Numbered from the stretch's first letter, positions 1 to 9,304 are shown. The stretch: 56,212 nt of DNA from Clostridiaceae bacterium (GCA_902362725.1 CABIXM010000023.1:1-56212), one strand, 5' to 3'. Made by a program: numbers and translations. The notes: a model not told the origin generated them from the letters alone.

Positions 1-72
<72 letters not shown>

Positions 73-380
73 AAGTGTTTGAATCCGGTCCAGAAATCAC
101 AACTAGCAATTTCTTTCCCGTATTACTGTTAAAAGGTGTTCGCTCTTATTACTAAGAATCGAACTGTTCTTGAATTCATTCTCTTAGAATTTTCAAGGTT
201 TACACTGTTCAGTTATCAAGGTTCGTTTTGATTTATCATTGTCGCCTCACCGAAGCGACTTGATTATCTTATCACATTCATTCTCGCTTGTCAAGAACTT
301 TTTTAACTTTTTTTGAAGAAGTTTTTCAAGTTCTTTGCTTCGCTTTGAAGTGAACCGCTGTCCCTCGCGACAGCTTCTAT
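73..380 (-). other. rRNA operon leader, no gene
   Basis: AT-rich stretch between the rRNA promoter and the 16S start, with no convincing reading frame. Just downstream of the promoter lies a small hairpin (GCTGTC/GACAGC arms at 357-374). This is the usual position for the processed leader of an rRNA transcript with its antitermination and RNase III sites. I could not assign boxA or boxB with confidence. Confidence 0.5.
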
Positions 381-409
381 ACTTTATCACGGGTGCAAGA
401 GAATGTCAA
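381..409 (-). promoter_or_regulatory. rRNA operon promoter
   Basis: On the minus strand a perfect -35 TTGACA (409-404) is separated by exactly 17 nt from TAAAGT (386-381). Transcription would run left into the 16S gene. A consensus -35 with 17-nt spacing directly upstream of an rRNA leader is typical for sigma-A rRNA promoters. The -10 is only a 4/6 match. Confidence 0.75.
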
Positions 410-456
410 CACCTTTTTTCAAAATTTTTAAAACTTTTTCTACAGTAGCTACAATT

Positions 457-732
457 TCAATAGCTGAAGCGGGTACTGAACTTGGTTTCCCCTGATTCTA
501 CGGGGATTTCCTGGTATTCGATGCCTTCAATGCGAATGTATGGCTGGTTCTTCAGGGTCAGTATCAGCTGGGTAATCAGGGGCTCCCGCCCCTGAATTTC
601 CATCTCTACCCGCCCATCGGAAAGGTTGCGTACCCAGCCGGTGAGCCCCAGGCTTCTGGCATAGTACGCCGCCTGATAGCGGAAACCCACGCCCTGAACA
701 CGGCCTGAGAAGTATATGTGTTTTCTTATCAT
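457..732 (-). CDS. acyP: acylphosphatase
   Basis: A 91-residue protein of normal length for the small soluble acylphosphatases, which hydrolyse carboxyl-phosphate bonds such as those of acetyl phosphate or carbamoyl phosphate. The signature GRVQGVGFR is at residues 10-18 and the second motif VRNLSDGRVE follows at 34-43. The catalytic pair is therefore Arg18 (phosphate binding) and Asn36 (water activation). It lies 17 bp downstream of the histidine kinase on the same strand and may be cotranscribed with it. It is followed by the divergent-looking AT-rich rRNA promoter region. Family assignment is firm; the physiological substrate is unknown. Confidence 0.95.
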   Translation of the reverse strand: MIRKHIYFSGRVQGVGFRYQAAYYARSLGLTGWVRNLSDGRVEMEIQGREPLITQLILTLKNQPYIRIEGIEYQEIPVESGETKFSTRFSY

Positions 733-749
733 ATAAAAATACCCCTCTC

Positions 750-2225
750 TTACGCCTGCACCTTGGCGTCCAGCTCAAACCAGAACTCCACGCCATTATC
801 ATAGTTGCGCACACCGCACTCCCGGTGCAGGGAATCCATAATGGCCTTGACGATGGACAGGCCGATGCCGCTGCCGCCGTACTCCCGGATCCGGGCCTTG
901 TCCACTTTAAAGAATTTGATCCAGACCTTATCCAGATCCTCTTCCGGAATCGGTTTGCCGGTATTAAAGACAGATACCCGCACCAGCTCATTTTTCCGCT
1001 GAAGCTTCACCTCAATGACCTTATCAAAGTCACAGTGGTTGATGGCATTGCTGATATAGTTCGTCACAACTTCCTCTACCTTAAACTCGTCGGCCCACAC
1101 ATGGATCGGCTCCTCCTCCTTGAAAATCAGATGGATGTCCTTCTGCTCCATAAGAATTTTCGAGGAATTCAAAACATTTCGGATAAGTGAAACAATATCG
1201 AACCGTTCCATAGTGACCACATCGTTGCCAAATTCCAATTGGTTCAGAGACAGCAGGTTTTTCACCATCGTGTTCATCTTCCGGGCCTCGTCCATGATGA
1301 CCTCGCAGTAGAAGTCCCGGCTCTCGGCATCGTCGTTGATGCACTCCTTTAAGCCCTCCGCATAGCCCTGAATCAGGGCGATGGGCGTCTTCAGCTCATG
1401 GGACACATTGGAGAGGAATTCCTTGCGCATCTCGTCAATCTGAGTCTTCTGCTCGATATCCCGCTGCAGCTCGTTATTGGCCGTCTTCAGTTCCGAGATG
1501 GTCTTCTCCAGGTTCTCGGACATTTCATTCATATACTCGCCCAACACACCGATCTCATTGTCGATCCCGGAAGTAAACTTGGCGTTGAAATCCAGCTCCG
1601 CCATACGCCTGGAGATATCCGTCAGCTCCAGCAGGGGCTCGGAAATCCGCCTGGACAGCCACCAGATCAGCAGAGAGCCGAAGGCCATGGCCGTCAGCGC
1701 CACATAGAGGAAGAACTGATTGGAAATGGCCGCGCTGTCCCGGATGCTCTCAATGGCCGTCTGCATAATAAAGGGATCGCCCGAATCCAGTGTCCCCACG
1801 ATCTCCAGATAATCCGCCTGGGAAAATGGTTCCCGGCTCTCCAGGATCGTATAACTGTCCGTCTTATCCAGCACCATGGAATTCTGGGTGTCTGCCTCAA
1901 AAATATAGCTATACAGCTTTTTTTGCAGGATCTGATAATCCCGGTTGGTGGCCAGCTTCGGTTCGCCGCTGTTGTCCATGACAAAGATGGAGATATTGTC
2001 CGTATTGCAAATCAGTTCCATGCTGGCCTTGAAATCATCATCGTTGGTAAGACCACCGCTGACGCCCTGATTTAAAGCCTCGTAGGCGCTGACTACCGCC
2101 TTCTTTTTCTCGGACATATAATAATCTTTCAGGAAAAAGGCATTGATCAGCCCTACACACAGGAAGGCAGCGGCCAGCACACTGATAAAGATGCCGGCCA
2201 TCTGCCGTTTAATCGAATGTTTCAT
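750..2225 (-). CDS. two-component sensor histidine kinase
   Basis: A 491-residue membrane kinase. There is one N-terminal membrane helix (about 10-32), an extracytoplasmic sensor region of about 135 residues, a second helix (about 170-190), a HAMP linker (191-245), a coiled coil and then the HisKA H-box VSHELKTPIAL with phospho-accepting His276. The ATPase domain shows the N-box NYISNAIN near residue 395 and the G-box GSGIGLSIVKAIM near 452. The start is 2 bp after the response regulator stop, so the pair is cotranscribed and should form one system. The nearby HtrA protease suggests an envelope or secretion-stress signal like Bacillus CssS; that analogy is inference. Confidence 0.93.
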   Translation of the reverse strand: MKHSIKRQMAGIFISVLAAAFLCVGLINAFFLKDYYMSEKKKAVVSAYEALNQGVSGGLTNDDDFKASMELICNTDNISIFVMDNSGEPKLATNRDYQILQKKLYSYIFEADTQNSMVLDKTDSYTILESREPFSQADYLEIVGTLDSGDPFIMQTAIESIRDSAAISNQFFLYVALTAMAFGSLLIWWLSRRISEPLLELTDISRRMAELDFNAKFTSGIDNEIGVLGEYMNEMSENLEKTISELKTANNELQRDIEQKTQIDEMRKEFLSNVSHELKTPIALIQGYAEGLKECINDDAESRDFYCEVIMDEARKMNTMVKNLLSLNQLEFGNDVVTMERFDIVSLIRNVLNSSKILMEQKDIHLIFKEEEPIHVWADEFKVEEVVTNYISNAINHCDFDKVIEVKLQRKNELVRVSVFNTGKPIPEEDLDKVWIKFFKVDKARIREYGGSGIGLSIVKAIMDSLHRECGVRNYDNGVEFWFELDAKVQA

Positions 2226-2227
2226 AT

Positions 2228-2905
2228 TTATGCCACCTCGAACTTATATCCCATGCCCCAGATGGTCTTGATCATGTCGCCCTTGTCCCCCAGCTTGCTC
2301 CGCAGCTTTTTCACATGGGTATCAATGGTTCTGGCGTCGCCGAAATAATCGTAATTCCAGACATTGTTCAATATCTTTTCTCTGGAAAGGGCGATTCCCT
2401 GATTTTCCATAAAATAGGCCAGCAGCTCAAATTCCTTGAAGCTCAGCTCCAGCTGCCTGCCGTCCACCATGACAATATGGGCCGCCTTGTCCAAGGAGAT
2501 ACCGCCCGCCTCCAGCACCTGATCCGCGCTGCGGCTATTGGTCCGCCGGAGAATTGCCTCCACCCGGGCCACCAGAATCTTCGGGCTGAAAGGCTTGGAG
2601 ATATACTCATCTACACCCAGGTCGAAGCCCTGCAGTTCATCCCGTTCGTCGGATTTGGCCGTCAGCATGATGATCGGCACTTTGGAATAGGCCCGGATCT
2701 CCCGGCAGGTCTGCCAGCCGTCCATCTTTGGCATCATCACATCCAGAATGATCAGGGCGATGTCCTCTGTGCCGAAAAAGATATCCAGAGCCTCCGCGCC
2801 GTCCCCGGCTTCCAGCACCTCGAAATTCTGCTTAACCAGGAAATCCCGGACCAGCTTCCGCATTCTGCTCTCGTCGTCCACTACCAGAATTTTTAATTTA
2901 TCCAT
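2228..2905 (-). CDS. OmpR/PhoB-family response regulator
   Basis: A 225-residue two-domain regulator. The receiver domain has the acidic pocket at Asp10/Asp11, the phospho-accepting Asp55 in LIILDVMMPKMDG, and the usual Thr and Lys in MLTAK and SKPFSP. The C-terminal winged helix ends with the recognition region DARTIDTHVKKLRSKLG. It is the first gene of a regulator-kinase pair read from 2905 leftwards and has its own -10-like TATAAT at 2971-2966. A 12-bp sequence next to that -10 recurs in the htrA promoter, which makes autoregulation plus htrA control plausible but unproven. Confidence 0.95.
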   Translation of the reverse strand: MDKLKILVVDDESRMRKLVRDFLVKQNFEVLEAGDGAEALDIFFGTEDIALIILDVMMPKMDGWQTCREIRAYSKVPIIMLTAKSDERDELQGFDLGVDEYISKPFSPKILVARVEAILRRTNSRSADQVLEAGGISLDKAAHIVMVDGRQLELSFKEFELLAYFMENQGIALSREKILNNVWNYDYFGDARTIDTHVKKLRSKLGDKGDMIKTIWGMGYKFEVA

Positions 2906-2965
2906 CTGTACCCTCCTGCCTCGTTCTATTACAGAAATTATCTCTATTATACTTGATTTCTGCCT

Positions 2966-2989
2966 ATTATAACAGGAAAATATGGTATT
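2966..2989 (-). promoter_or_regulatory. response-regulator promoter with shared motif
   Basis: A minus-strand TATAAT lies at 2971-2966. Immediately upstream (2978-2989, plus strand aaatatggtatt) is a 12-mer that matches the htrA upstream sequence at 4321-4332 in 11 of 12 positions. No good -35 is visible, as expected for a promoter that needs an activator. The binding protein is inferred to be the adjacent response regulator. Confidence 0.4.
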
Positions 2990-3006
2990 TTTGTGAAAAA
3001 TACAGT

Positions 3007-4230
3007 TTATCTGCGCATCTCCGTCTTTGTTTCGGTGGTCTGCTTCTCACCCAGCGTTACCGTCGCGGTCTTTTCCACATAGGCGCCGTTTTCCTGGGTG
3101 TTGTAGGTGATTTCCACCTGCTCGCCCGCCTTATAGTAAGAAATCTGTTCCCGCAGCTCAGACAGGGCGGAGACGCTGGTTCCGTCAAATTTTGTAATAA
3201 TATCGCCCTTCTGAAGGCCGGCCTGTTCCGCCGCGCTGCCGGACTCTACTGTGGTGATATAGACGCCCTTCGGCATATCATAAGCCTGGGCCACCTCGCT
3301 GGTCACATCCTGGCCGCTGACTCCCAGGTAGCCCTGCTGCCCTTCGGCCGCTTTCTCGGTTCTCACCTGACGGTTCATCAGATTCTCGATAATATCCACC
3401 ACATCATCCACCGGAATCGCGTAACCCATACCCTCTACAGTCGTATCGGAGTACTTCGCAGAGTTAATTCCGACTAACTGTCCAGACATATTCAGAAGCG
3501 CGCCGCCGCTGTTGCCCGGGTTAATTGCCGCATCCGTCTGAATCAGGGTATTGGTCGTATTGTCAATGGTGACCTCGCGGTTCAGGGCGCTGACAATACC
3601 AGTTGTTACAGACTGACCATACCCCAATGCATTGCCGATGGCTACCACCTGCTCGCCCACCTCCAGGTCGGAGGAACTGCCGATTTCAATGACTTTGATA
3701 GCGGAAAGGGTATCCTCGGATAAATCACTTAACTTCACTGCAATCACCGCAATATCATGATCCGCGTCCGTTCCCTTCACAGTAGCCTCTGCCACGCTTT
3801 CATCCACGAAGCCCATGCTCAGGTCCTGCGCGCCGCTGACTACGTGATTGTTAGTGACCATCAGAAGCTCCGTATCCGTCTTGCCGATGATGATGCCGGA
3901 GCCACTGCTCTCGCTCTCATAAGCCTGGGACTGACCAAACATACTCTGCATCTCCCGGACACTCTTATTGGTAATCGCTACCAGAGACGGCATCGCCGCC
4001 TGGGCGATAGCGGATACACTGCCAGCGCTTTCTGTATCTGAACTGCCGGAATTGGATGCGTTGCTGCTGACTGCGTTCGCGATGTTCAGCTCTGCCTTAT
4101 CGGTGGCCGTCACCGTACCGCCATTCGCCTTGTGATACAGATAATTACTGCCCTGGAAAGCGGTGCTTGCCAGCACGCCGAACGCAAGGGCTGTCGCCAC
4201 GAATTTTGTACCTTTTTTCATGTTTCTCAT
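3007..4230 (-). CDS. htrA: HtrA/DegP-like membrane-anchored serine protease
   Basis: A 407-residue trypsin-like quality-control protease. An N-terminal hydrophobic segment (about 9-26) acts as signal or anchor, followed by a Ser/Asn-rich linker (50-75). The catalytic triad is His129 (NNHVVSG), Asp159 (DADHDIAV) and Ser241 (NPGNSGGALL). One PDZ domain occupies roughly 300-390, around GVYITTVESGSAAEQAGLQKG. The family degrades misfolded exported proteins outside the membrane. The start at 4230 has a strong GGAGG 8 nt upstream; a second ATG three codons later is possible. A regulator-kinase pair lies directly downstream, an arrangement reminiscent of the CssRS-htrA stress circuit of Bacillus. 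Confidence 0.95.
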   Translation of the reverse strand: MRNMKKGTKFVATALAFGVLASTAFQGSNYLYHKANGGTVTATDKAELNIANAVSSNASNSGSSDTESAGSVSAIAQAAMPSLVAITNKSVREMQSMFGQSQAYESESSGSGIIIGKTDTELLMVTNNHVVSGAQDLSMGFVDESVAEATVKGTDADHDIAVIAVKLSDLSEDTLSAIKVIEIGSSSDLEVGEQVVAIGNALGYGQSVTTGIVSALNREVTIDNTTNTLIQTDAAINPGNSGGALLNMSGQLVGINSAKYSDTTVEGMGYAIPVDDVVDIIENLMNRQVRTEKAAEGQQGYLGVSGQDVTSEVAQAYDMPKGVYITTVESGSAAEQAGLQKGDIITKFDGTSVSALSELREQISYYKAGEQVEITYNTQENGAYVEKTATVTLGEKQTTETKTEMRR

Positions 4231-4275
4231 ATTTAAGACCTCCTCAAATCAGGTTTGCTTTTATTTGATGAGGTC

Positions 4276-4332
4276 ATTATAGAAAAAAGCTGTGATGCAA
4301 TTGTGGTGTTTTTATGAAGTAAATGTGGTATT
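4276..4332 (-). promoter_or_regulatory. htrA promoter with 22-bp-spaced direct repeats
   Basis: The minus strand has TATAAT at 4281-4276 without a good -35. Upstream are two similar 9-mers, ACCACAATT (4307-4299) and ACCACATTT (4329-4321), spaced 22 bp, two helical turns. That is the geometry of OmpR-family binding sites that substitute for a -35. The more distal repeat belongs to the 12-mer shared with the response-regulator promoter at 2978-2989. Confidence 0.5.
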
Positions 4333-4425
4333 CCTGTGTTTTTTCTGTGTTTTATTTTCCATTATCTGTAAGTCCAATTCGCATCCGTTTTGCCAGCCCT
4401 TTTCCAATGCTTTACGGCATAAATA

Positions 4426-4459
4426 CAGCCCGGAAACACTCACGTGCCTCCGGGCTGTC
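4426..4459 (-). terminator. terminator of the VanZ/carboxypeptidase gene
   Basis: A perfect 10-bp inverted repeat (ACAGCCCGGA / TCCGGGCTGT) with a 14-nt loop lies just downstream of the stop at 4477. The following minus-strand sequence GTATTTAT is only moderately T-rich, so this is a likely but not perfect intrinsic terminator. Confidence 0.65.
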
Positions 4460-4476
4460 ACATACTTTTGATTTCA

Positions 4477-6081
4477 TTATTCTTCCGCCGGCATATCCTC
4501 TCCGCCATCCCCGGAGTCGCCCGCCACATAATCAAATAAGGTCTTCGCGTCCTGATACCGTCCCGGATCCCCGTCCTGCATCAGCACTGCGATATAGGTC
4601 TTACCGTCGATCTCCGCGGCCGCCACCAGGCATTTTACATCGTTGAAGCTGCCGGTCTTCATACCGATGGCTCCCTCGTAATAACACTCGCTGGAGGGTT
4701 GAATCAGCTCGTTGGTATTCTTATAGGTCAGATCCAGGTTGTCGAAGAGGCCCCGGTAGGATTTCGCGCCGCAGAGCTTCCTGATGGTGTCATTTTTCAG
4801 ACACTCTCTGGCAATCCGAATCATATCCCGGGCGCAGCTGTACTGGCCGTCCGCCTGGTCGCCATCGGGCGTCAGAAAATTGGAATTCTCCAGATTCAGT
4901 TCTGCAGCCAGATCCTTTTCCGCATCCAGAAAAGCCTGCAAGGCCTCGTCCACCGACGCGCTGTCCTTGCCCAGAATCTTCCGTCCGGTGTACGTGGCCA
5001 GCGCGTAAGCCGCGTCATTTCCGGAAGGAATCAGCATGGCTCCCAGAAAGGTCTCCACGGTTCCGGTGGTTCCCTCTTTCAGGCTGGCGTTGGACGCCTG
5101 GTCGCTGATGCGGGTAATCTCCTCCCCTGTTGTCAGCTTCTCCGTCGGATCGCAATACTTCAATACCGTCAAAGCCGTCATCAATTTCGTGGTGCTGGCC
5201 GGTGTCTCCTGATCGATTTCCGCCTTCTCATAGAGAATCAAATCGTCGTCCACCGAATACAGGACCGCTGCTCCGGCTTCCACAGAAAGTTCCGGCATAC
5301 TGTCTGCCACTTTCAACTGTTTTGCTTCTTCTTCAGCCAGACGCTGTGCTTCGGCCTCTTCCGCCGCCTTCTTCGCCTCTGCGGCTGCCTTCGCCTGCTG
5401 CTCCTCCTGGGCGCGTACCTCCTGCACCCGGGCCATTTCCAGACGTGTGCCCTGCACCATCACCGGCAGCAGCATCAGAAGGAAGACGAGTTCCAGCTCC
5501 AGACGCACCGGAGCCGGCACCTGACGTCCCCGGGAACGCTTCACGGTGGCCATCCGCTCGATGCCTGTGATATTCATGCACAGAAGGCCGAACAGAAAAT
5601 AGCCTGAGAATCCGCCAAAGAGCGCCCAAAGAATATCATCCAGCCGCACGGCCATGGACGGCATAAAGAGCTGAAACACCTCGATAAAAATTGCCGCGCT
5701 CCCGCACAGGGACAGCACCTTGCCCGGATTCCGGCTCCTGCGGAACAGAAATGGCACCAGAAAACCGATGGGAACGTATTTCAAAAAAGCCCCGAACAGA
5801 GCTCCCACGCCGCTCTCCTTTACCATCCGGATGGTTCCGTATACAGGGATCAGGTTCATCCCCGGAAATGAGGGCTTCAGGGAAAAACCAAGGGCCGGGC
5901 TCACCGACGCGGAAAACAGGGTCAGCAGCCACCAGGCAAGCAAAGCCATCCCCACCTCATGGACCACCGGCACCCGCATTCTTCCATTTCGATAGAGTAC
6001 CCGGAGTAACACCCGGTAAATCATATATACGATAAGCGCCATCAGAACATAGGGCTTACTACTTCCGAAGTATTCTGCCAA
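4477..6081 (-). CDS. VanZ-like membrane domain fused to D-Ala-D-Ala carboxypeptidase
   Basis: A 534-residue two-part protein. Residues 1-170 are a multi-helix VanZ-like domain with MNLIPVYGTIR (75-85), the membrane Glu134 in IFIEVFQ and RLDDILW (146-152). A further helix (196-210) leads into a charged Ala/Glu/Lys coiled coil (215-258). Residues 262-525 form a peptidase S11 penicillin-binding domain with SxxK Ser296-Lys299, SGN 353-355 and KTG 475-477, so the catalytic set is complete. The enzyme should trim the terminal D-Ala of peptidoglycan outside the membrane. Translation appears to start at TTG (6081) with GGAAGGGA upstream. It follows sigH by 67 bp. The fusion is unusual; a role in glycopeptide tolerance would be speculation. 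Confidence 0.88.
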   Translation of the reverse strand: MAEYFGSSKPYVLMALIVYMIYRVLLRVLYRNGRMRVPVVHEVGMALLAWWLLTLFSASVSPALGFSLKPSFPGMNLIPVYGTIRMVKESGVGALFGAFLKYVPIGFLVPFLFRRSRNPGKVLSLCGSAAIFIEVFQLFMPSMAVRLDDILWALFGGFSGYFLFGLLCMNITGIERMATVKRSRGRQVPAPVRLELELVFLLMLLPVMVQGTRLEMARVQEVRAQEEQQAKAAAEAKKAAEEAEAQRLAEEEAKQLKVADSMPELSVEAGAAVLYSVDDDLILYEKAEIDQETPASTTKLMTALTVLKYCDPTEKLTTGEEITRISDQASNASLKEGTTGTVETFLGAMLIPSGNDAAYALATYTGRKILGKDSASVDEALQAFLDAEKDLAAELNLENSNFLTPDGDQADGQYSCARDMIRIARECLKNDTIRKLCGAKSYRGLFDNLDLTYKNTNELIQPSSECYYEGAIGMKTGSFNDVKCLVAAAEIDGKTYIAVLMQDGDPGRYQDAKTLFDYVAGDSGDGGEDMPAEE

Positions 6082-6148
6082 AAAATCCCTTCCTTTCTCT
6101 TTCGTTTACTAAGATAAGTATAGCATGTCCTGTCGCAAAAGCGGACTT

Positions 6149-6730
6149 TTATTTCAGAATAAATTTCTTAATTTTTCTGCGGATTCTCTGCAGCGCATTG
6201 TCGATGGACTTCGGGCTCTTCTCCATGCTTTCCGCGATCTGCACATAATTCGTCCCGTTCAGATACCGCTGCAAAATATCATACTCCATGGGGCTTAAGA
6301 GCGCTTCAATCCGCTCCTGCAGGCTCTCCGCCGATTCCTGGTCGATGAGCAGCTCCTCCGGACTCTTCCCCTGATGGCTGTCCGAAACGTCGCCCAGCTC
6401 CTCTGTCAGCTCCACATAGGTGTTTAAGGGGCTGTGCTTCTGCCGGGACGCCGCCTGGATGGCGGTATAGATCTGCCGGGAGATACAGAGCTTCGCAAAG
6501 GAGCCAAAGGAAGCCTCCCGCTCCAGCCGGTAATCCCGGATGGCCTTAAAAAGCCCCAGCATCCCCTCCTGAATCAGATCGTCGCTGTCGCCGCCGATCA
6601 GATACAGAGTCCGGGCCTCTTTGCGGACCTGACCCTTGTACCGTTCAATCAGCACGTCCATACATTCCTGCTCTCCGGCGCGGATACCCGCCATCAGATC
6701 TTCGTCTGTGCGTTCTTCTGGTTTTGTCAT
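6149..6730 (-). CDS. sigH: RNA polymerase sigma factor, SigH family
   Basis: A 193-residue sigma-70 family factor. Region 2 carries YLIGGDSDDLIQEGMLGLFKAIRDY and region 4 carries YVQIAESMEKSPKSIDNALQRI, closely matching Bacillus SigH (sigma-30). SigH directs transition-state, competence or sporulation genes in Firmicutes. Its place at the end of the cysE-cysS-mrnC-rlmB block is the conserved Bacillus-like order, which supports the assignment. It starts 3 bp after the rlmB stop, so it is cotranscribed and probably translationally coupled. Confidence 0.9.
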   Translation of the reverse strand: MTKPEERTDEDLMAGIRAGEQECMDVLIERYKGQVRKEARTLYLIGGDSDDLIQEGMLGLFKAIRDYRLEREASFGSFAKLCISRQIYTAIQAASRQKHSPLNTYVELTEELGDVSDSHQGKSPEELLIDQESAESLQERIEALLSPMEYDILQRYLNGTNYVQIAESMEKSPKSIDNALQRIRRKIKKFILK

Positions 6731-6733
6731 GAA

Positions 6734-7477
6734 TTATTTTTTCATCCTCTGCCGTACGATCTCGTAGGCCAGCACACCTGTCGCCACGGAGGCATTCAGG
6801 GAATCGATATTTCCTTTCATGGGAACGGAGGCGATGAAGTCGCAGGACTCCCGCACCAGACGGCTGACGCCCTCGCCCTCATTTCCGATAACCAGGCCGA
6901 TGGGGCCGGTCAGGTTCAGGTCGTACATGGTCTCGCCGCCCATATCGGCGCAGACAAACCACAGCCCCTGCTCCTTCAGCTCCTTGATGGTGTTGGTCAG
7001 GTTGGTAACCTTCGCCACAGGTGTGTAGTTGATAGCTCCCGCTGAGGCTCTGGCCACCACTGCCGTCAGGCCTGCCGCCCGGCGCTTGGGAATAATGACC
7101 CCATGTGCGCCTGCCAGGTTTGCTGTACGGATAATAGCTCCCAGGTTATGGGGATCCTCGATATCGTCCAGAAGAATCAGGAAGGGATCCTCCCCCTTCT
7201 CCCGGGCAGCCGCCAGCATTTCGTCCACCGTACTGTAATCGTAGGCCGCAGCCTGGGCAATGACGCCCTGGTGATGGCCGGTGGAGGACATCTGATCCAA
7301 GCGCTCTTTTGTCACAAAATTGACGATGGTATCGTGTTTTCTTGCTTCTCTTTTAATGGTGTTGATGCTTCCGTCCTGACAGCCGTCCTGAACAAACAGC
7401 TTGTCGATGGTCTTACCGGAACGAAAGGCCTCCAGTACCGCATTTCTTCCCTCTATGGTCAGTTCTTCGTAATTCAT
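6734..7477 (-). CDS. rlmB: 23S rRNA (guanosine-2'-O-)-methyltransferase
   Basis: A 247-residue SpoU/TrmH-family 2'-O-ribose methyltransferase. The N-terminal substrate-binding domain (about 1-75) begins with the typical IEGRNAVLEAFRSGK. The catalytic SPOUT domain contains the three family motifs: DPHNLGAIIRTA, VIGNEGEGVSRLV and IPM-like SVPMKGNIDSLNASVATGVLAYE near the end. It would methylate a guanosine in 23S rRNA using S-adenosylmethionine. The neighbour mrnC, also a 23S rRNA maturation enzyme, ends 4 bp upstream of its start. Confidence 0.94.
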   Translation of the reverse strand: MNYEELTIEGRNAVLEAFRSGKTIDKLFVQDGCQDGSINTIKREARKHDTIVNFVTKERLDQMSSTGHHQGVIAQAAAYDYSTVDEMLAAAREKGEDPFLILLDDIEDPHNLGAIIRTANLAGAHGVIIPKRRAAGLTAVVARASAGAINYTPVAKVTNLTNTIKELKEQGLWFVCADMGGETMYDLNLTGPIGLVIGNEGEGVSRLVRESCDFIASVPMKGNIDSLNASVATGVLAYEIVRQRMKK

Positions 7478-7481
7478 ACAT

Positions 7482-7913
7482 TCAATCCTCTTCTAATCCC
7501 TTTTTTGCCAGTTCCAGGATCCGCTCTGTGCGGCCCGTCAGATACAGATAGCCCATCAGCGCCTCGAAGCCTGTGGCCCGGCGGTAATCCGACATGGTAG
7601 CATGCTTGGCCATGGTGGCGGAATTGGCGTTGCGGCCCCGCTTAAAGACCTGCATTTCCTCCTCTGTCAGCTCTTCCTTGATGCGCTCCAGGGACGCGGA
7701 CTGGGCTCCTGCGTTCACCAGGGTGCTTGCCTCCTTATGAAGCCGGTTGGCCTGGGCGTTGCCCCGTCCCACCAGAAGGGAACGAACCACCACCTCATAG
7801 ACCGCGTCGCCGATATAGGCCAGCACCAGCGGGGAGTAGGTCCGGACATCCACCTCCGGAAGTTCCCAGGTTTCTTTGACGCCTGCCATCAGATCCATTA
7901 TGCTCTTTTCCAT
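7482..7913 (-). CDS. mrnC: Mini-ribonuclease III
   Basis: A 143-residue RNase III catalytic domain without a double-stranded RNA binding domain. The signature [18 protein letters not shown] carries the conserved acidic residue, with a second acidic site in the C-terminal [15 protein letters not shown]. Mini-III trims 23S rRNA precursor ends in Firmicutes. The start at 7913 has GAGGGCG 4 nt upstream. It overlaps the end of cysS by 16 bp, indicating translational coupling, and precedes rlmB. Confidence 0.95.
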   Translation of the reverse strand: MEKSIMDLMAGVKETWELPEVDVRTYSPLVLAYIGDAVYEVVVRSLLVGRGNAQANRLHKEASTLVNAGAQSASLERIKEELTEEEMQVFKRGRNANSATMAKHATMSDYRRATGFEALMGYLYLTGRTERILELAKKGLEED

Positions 7914-9304
7914 TTTACGCCCTCGCGGGTATCCTCCAGAACGATACCCTTCTCCAGAAGCTCGGCACGGATTTCGTCTGCCCGCGCAAAGTTTTTCTCT
8001 TTTCTCGCCTGCTGACGCTCCGCAATCAGAGTCTCGATGTCCGCGTCCAGAAGCTCTTCCTTCTTATCTACCACCAGCCCCAGAATATCGCACAATGTCT
8101 TCAGACGATCCAGGCACTTCTGCAGATAAGACTTGCTGTTCTCTGCGCTTGTGTGGGTATTCAGGTATTTTACCAGCTCAAAGATGGCCGCAATGGCATC
8201 CGCCGTATTGAAGTCGTCATCCATGGCTTCGTCAAATTTCTTCACATACTCCTCGGTAGCGTCGTAGTGAGCAGTCTCGCTCTCAGTCATGCTGTCATCC
8301 TTGGCGTTGGCAATCAGATGCTTCAGGTTGTCCGCTGCGGTCAGAATTCGATCCAGGCTGGTCTTGGAAGACTGCATCAGATCGGCGCTGAAGTTTAAGG
8401 GACTTCTATAGTGAGCGCTCAGCATGAAGAAACGGAGCACCTGCGGATCGTATTTCTCAGTAATCTCTCTTACGGTAAAGAAGTTGCCCAGGGACTTGGA
8501 CATCTTGCGGTTGTCAATGTTCAGGAAGGCATTGTGCAGCCAGTAATGGGCGAATTCCTTGCCGTTGCAGGCCTCGCTCTGGGCAATCTCATTTTCATGG
8601 TGCGGGAAAATCAGATCCTCGCCGCCTGCGTGGATATCAATCTGCTCGCCCAGATACTTCTTGGACATGACAGAGCACTCGATATGCCAGCCCGGACGGC
8701 CCTCGCCCCAGGGTGACTCCCAGGCAGGCTCGCCCTCCTTCTTCGGCTTCCAGAGTACGAAATCCAGCGGATCCTCTTTTTCATTTTCACCAGAGACCAG
8801 AAGAGAACGGTTACCGCTTCTTAAGTCGTCCAGGTTCTTGTGGGACAGCTTGCCATAGGGGCCGAATTTACGGGTGCGGAAGTATACGGTCCCGTTCACT
8901 GCGTAAGCATAGCCCTTGTCAATCAGATCCCGAATCATCTCAATCATGCCCGGAATCTCCTGGGTCGCCAGAGGATGGGTGGTGGCCGGCTTTACGTTCA
9001 TGTCAGCCATATCCTTTTTGCATTCCGCGATATAACGCTCGGAAATCTCGTTTGCGGGCACGCCCTCTTCGATGGCCTTCTTGATAATCTTGTCGTCCAC
9101 GTCTGTGAAGTTGGATACGTAGTTTACCTCATAGCCCTTGTACTCCAGATAGCGGCGCACCGTGTCGAATACAATCATCGGACGGGCATTGCCGATGTGG
9201 ATGAAATTGTATACGGTAGGGCCGCATACATACATTTTTACCTTGCCTTCCTCCAAGGGGACGAATTCTTCTTTACTCTTTGTCAATGTATTATACAGCT
9301 TCAT
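7898..9304 (-). CDS. cysS: cysteinyl-tRNA synthetase
   Basis: Class I aminoacyl-tRNA synthetase of 468 residues. It has the HIGH-type HIGNARP near residue 36, the zinc ligands in MYVCGPT and the [18 protein letters not shown] region, and the KMSKSLG loop. It charges tRNA-Cys. A longer reading frame begins at 9382, but its N-terminus would be a Lys/Arg-rich tract overlapping cysE. The internal ATG at 9304, with AAGGAG 7 nt upstream and the family-typical MKLYNTLT start, is preferred. It overlaps the cysE end by 14 bp and is expected to be under the same cysteine T-box. Confidence 0.96.
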   Translation of the reverse strand: MKLYNTLTKSKEEFVPLEEGKVKMYVCGPTVYNFIHIGNARPMIVFDTVRRYLEYKGYEVNYVSNFTDVDDKIIKKAIEEGVPANEISERYIAECKKDMADMNVKPATTHPLATQEIPGMIEMIRDLIDKGYAYAVNGTVYFRTRKFGPYGKLSHKNLDDLRSGNRSLLVSGENEKEDPLDFVLWKPKKEGEPAWESPWGEGRPGWHIECSVMSKKYLGEQIDIHAGGEDLIFPHHENEIAQSEACNGKEFAHYWLHNAFLNIDNRKMSKSLGNFFTVREITEKYDPQVLRFFMLSAHYRSPLNFSADLMQSSKTSLDRILTAADNLKHLIANAKDDSMTESETAHYDATEEYVKKFDEAMDDDFNTADAIAAIFELVKYLNTHTSAENSKSYLQKCLDRLKTLCDILGLVVDKKEELLDADIETLIAERQQARKEKNFARADEIRAELLEKGIVLEDTREGVKWKRA

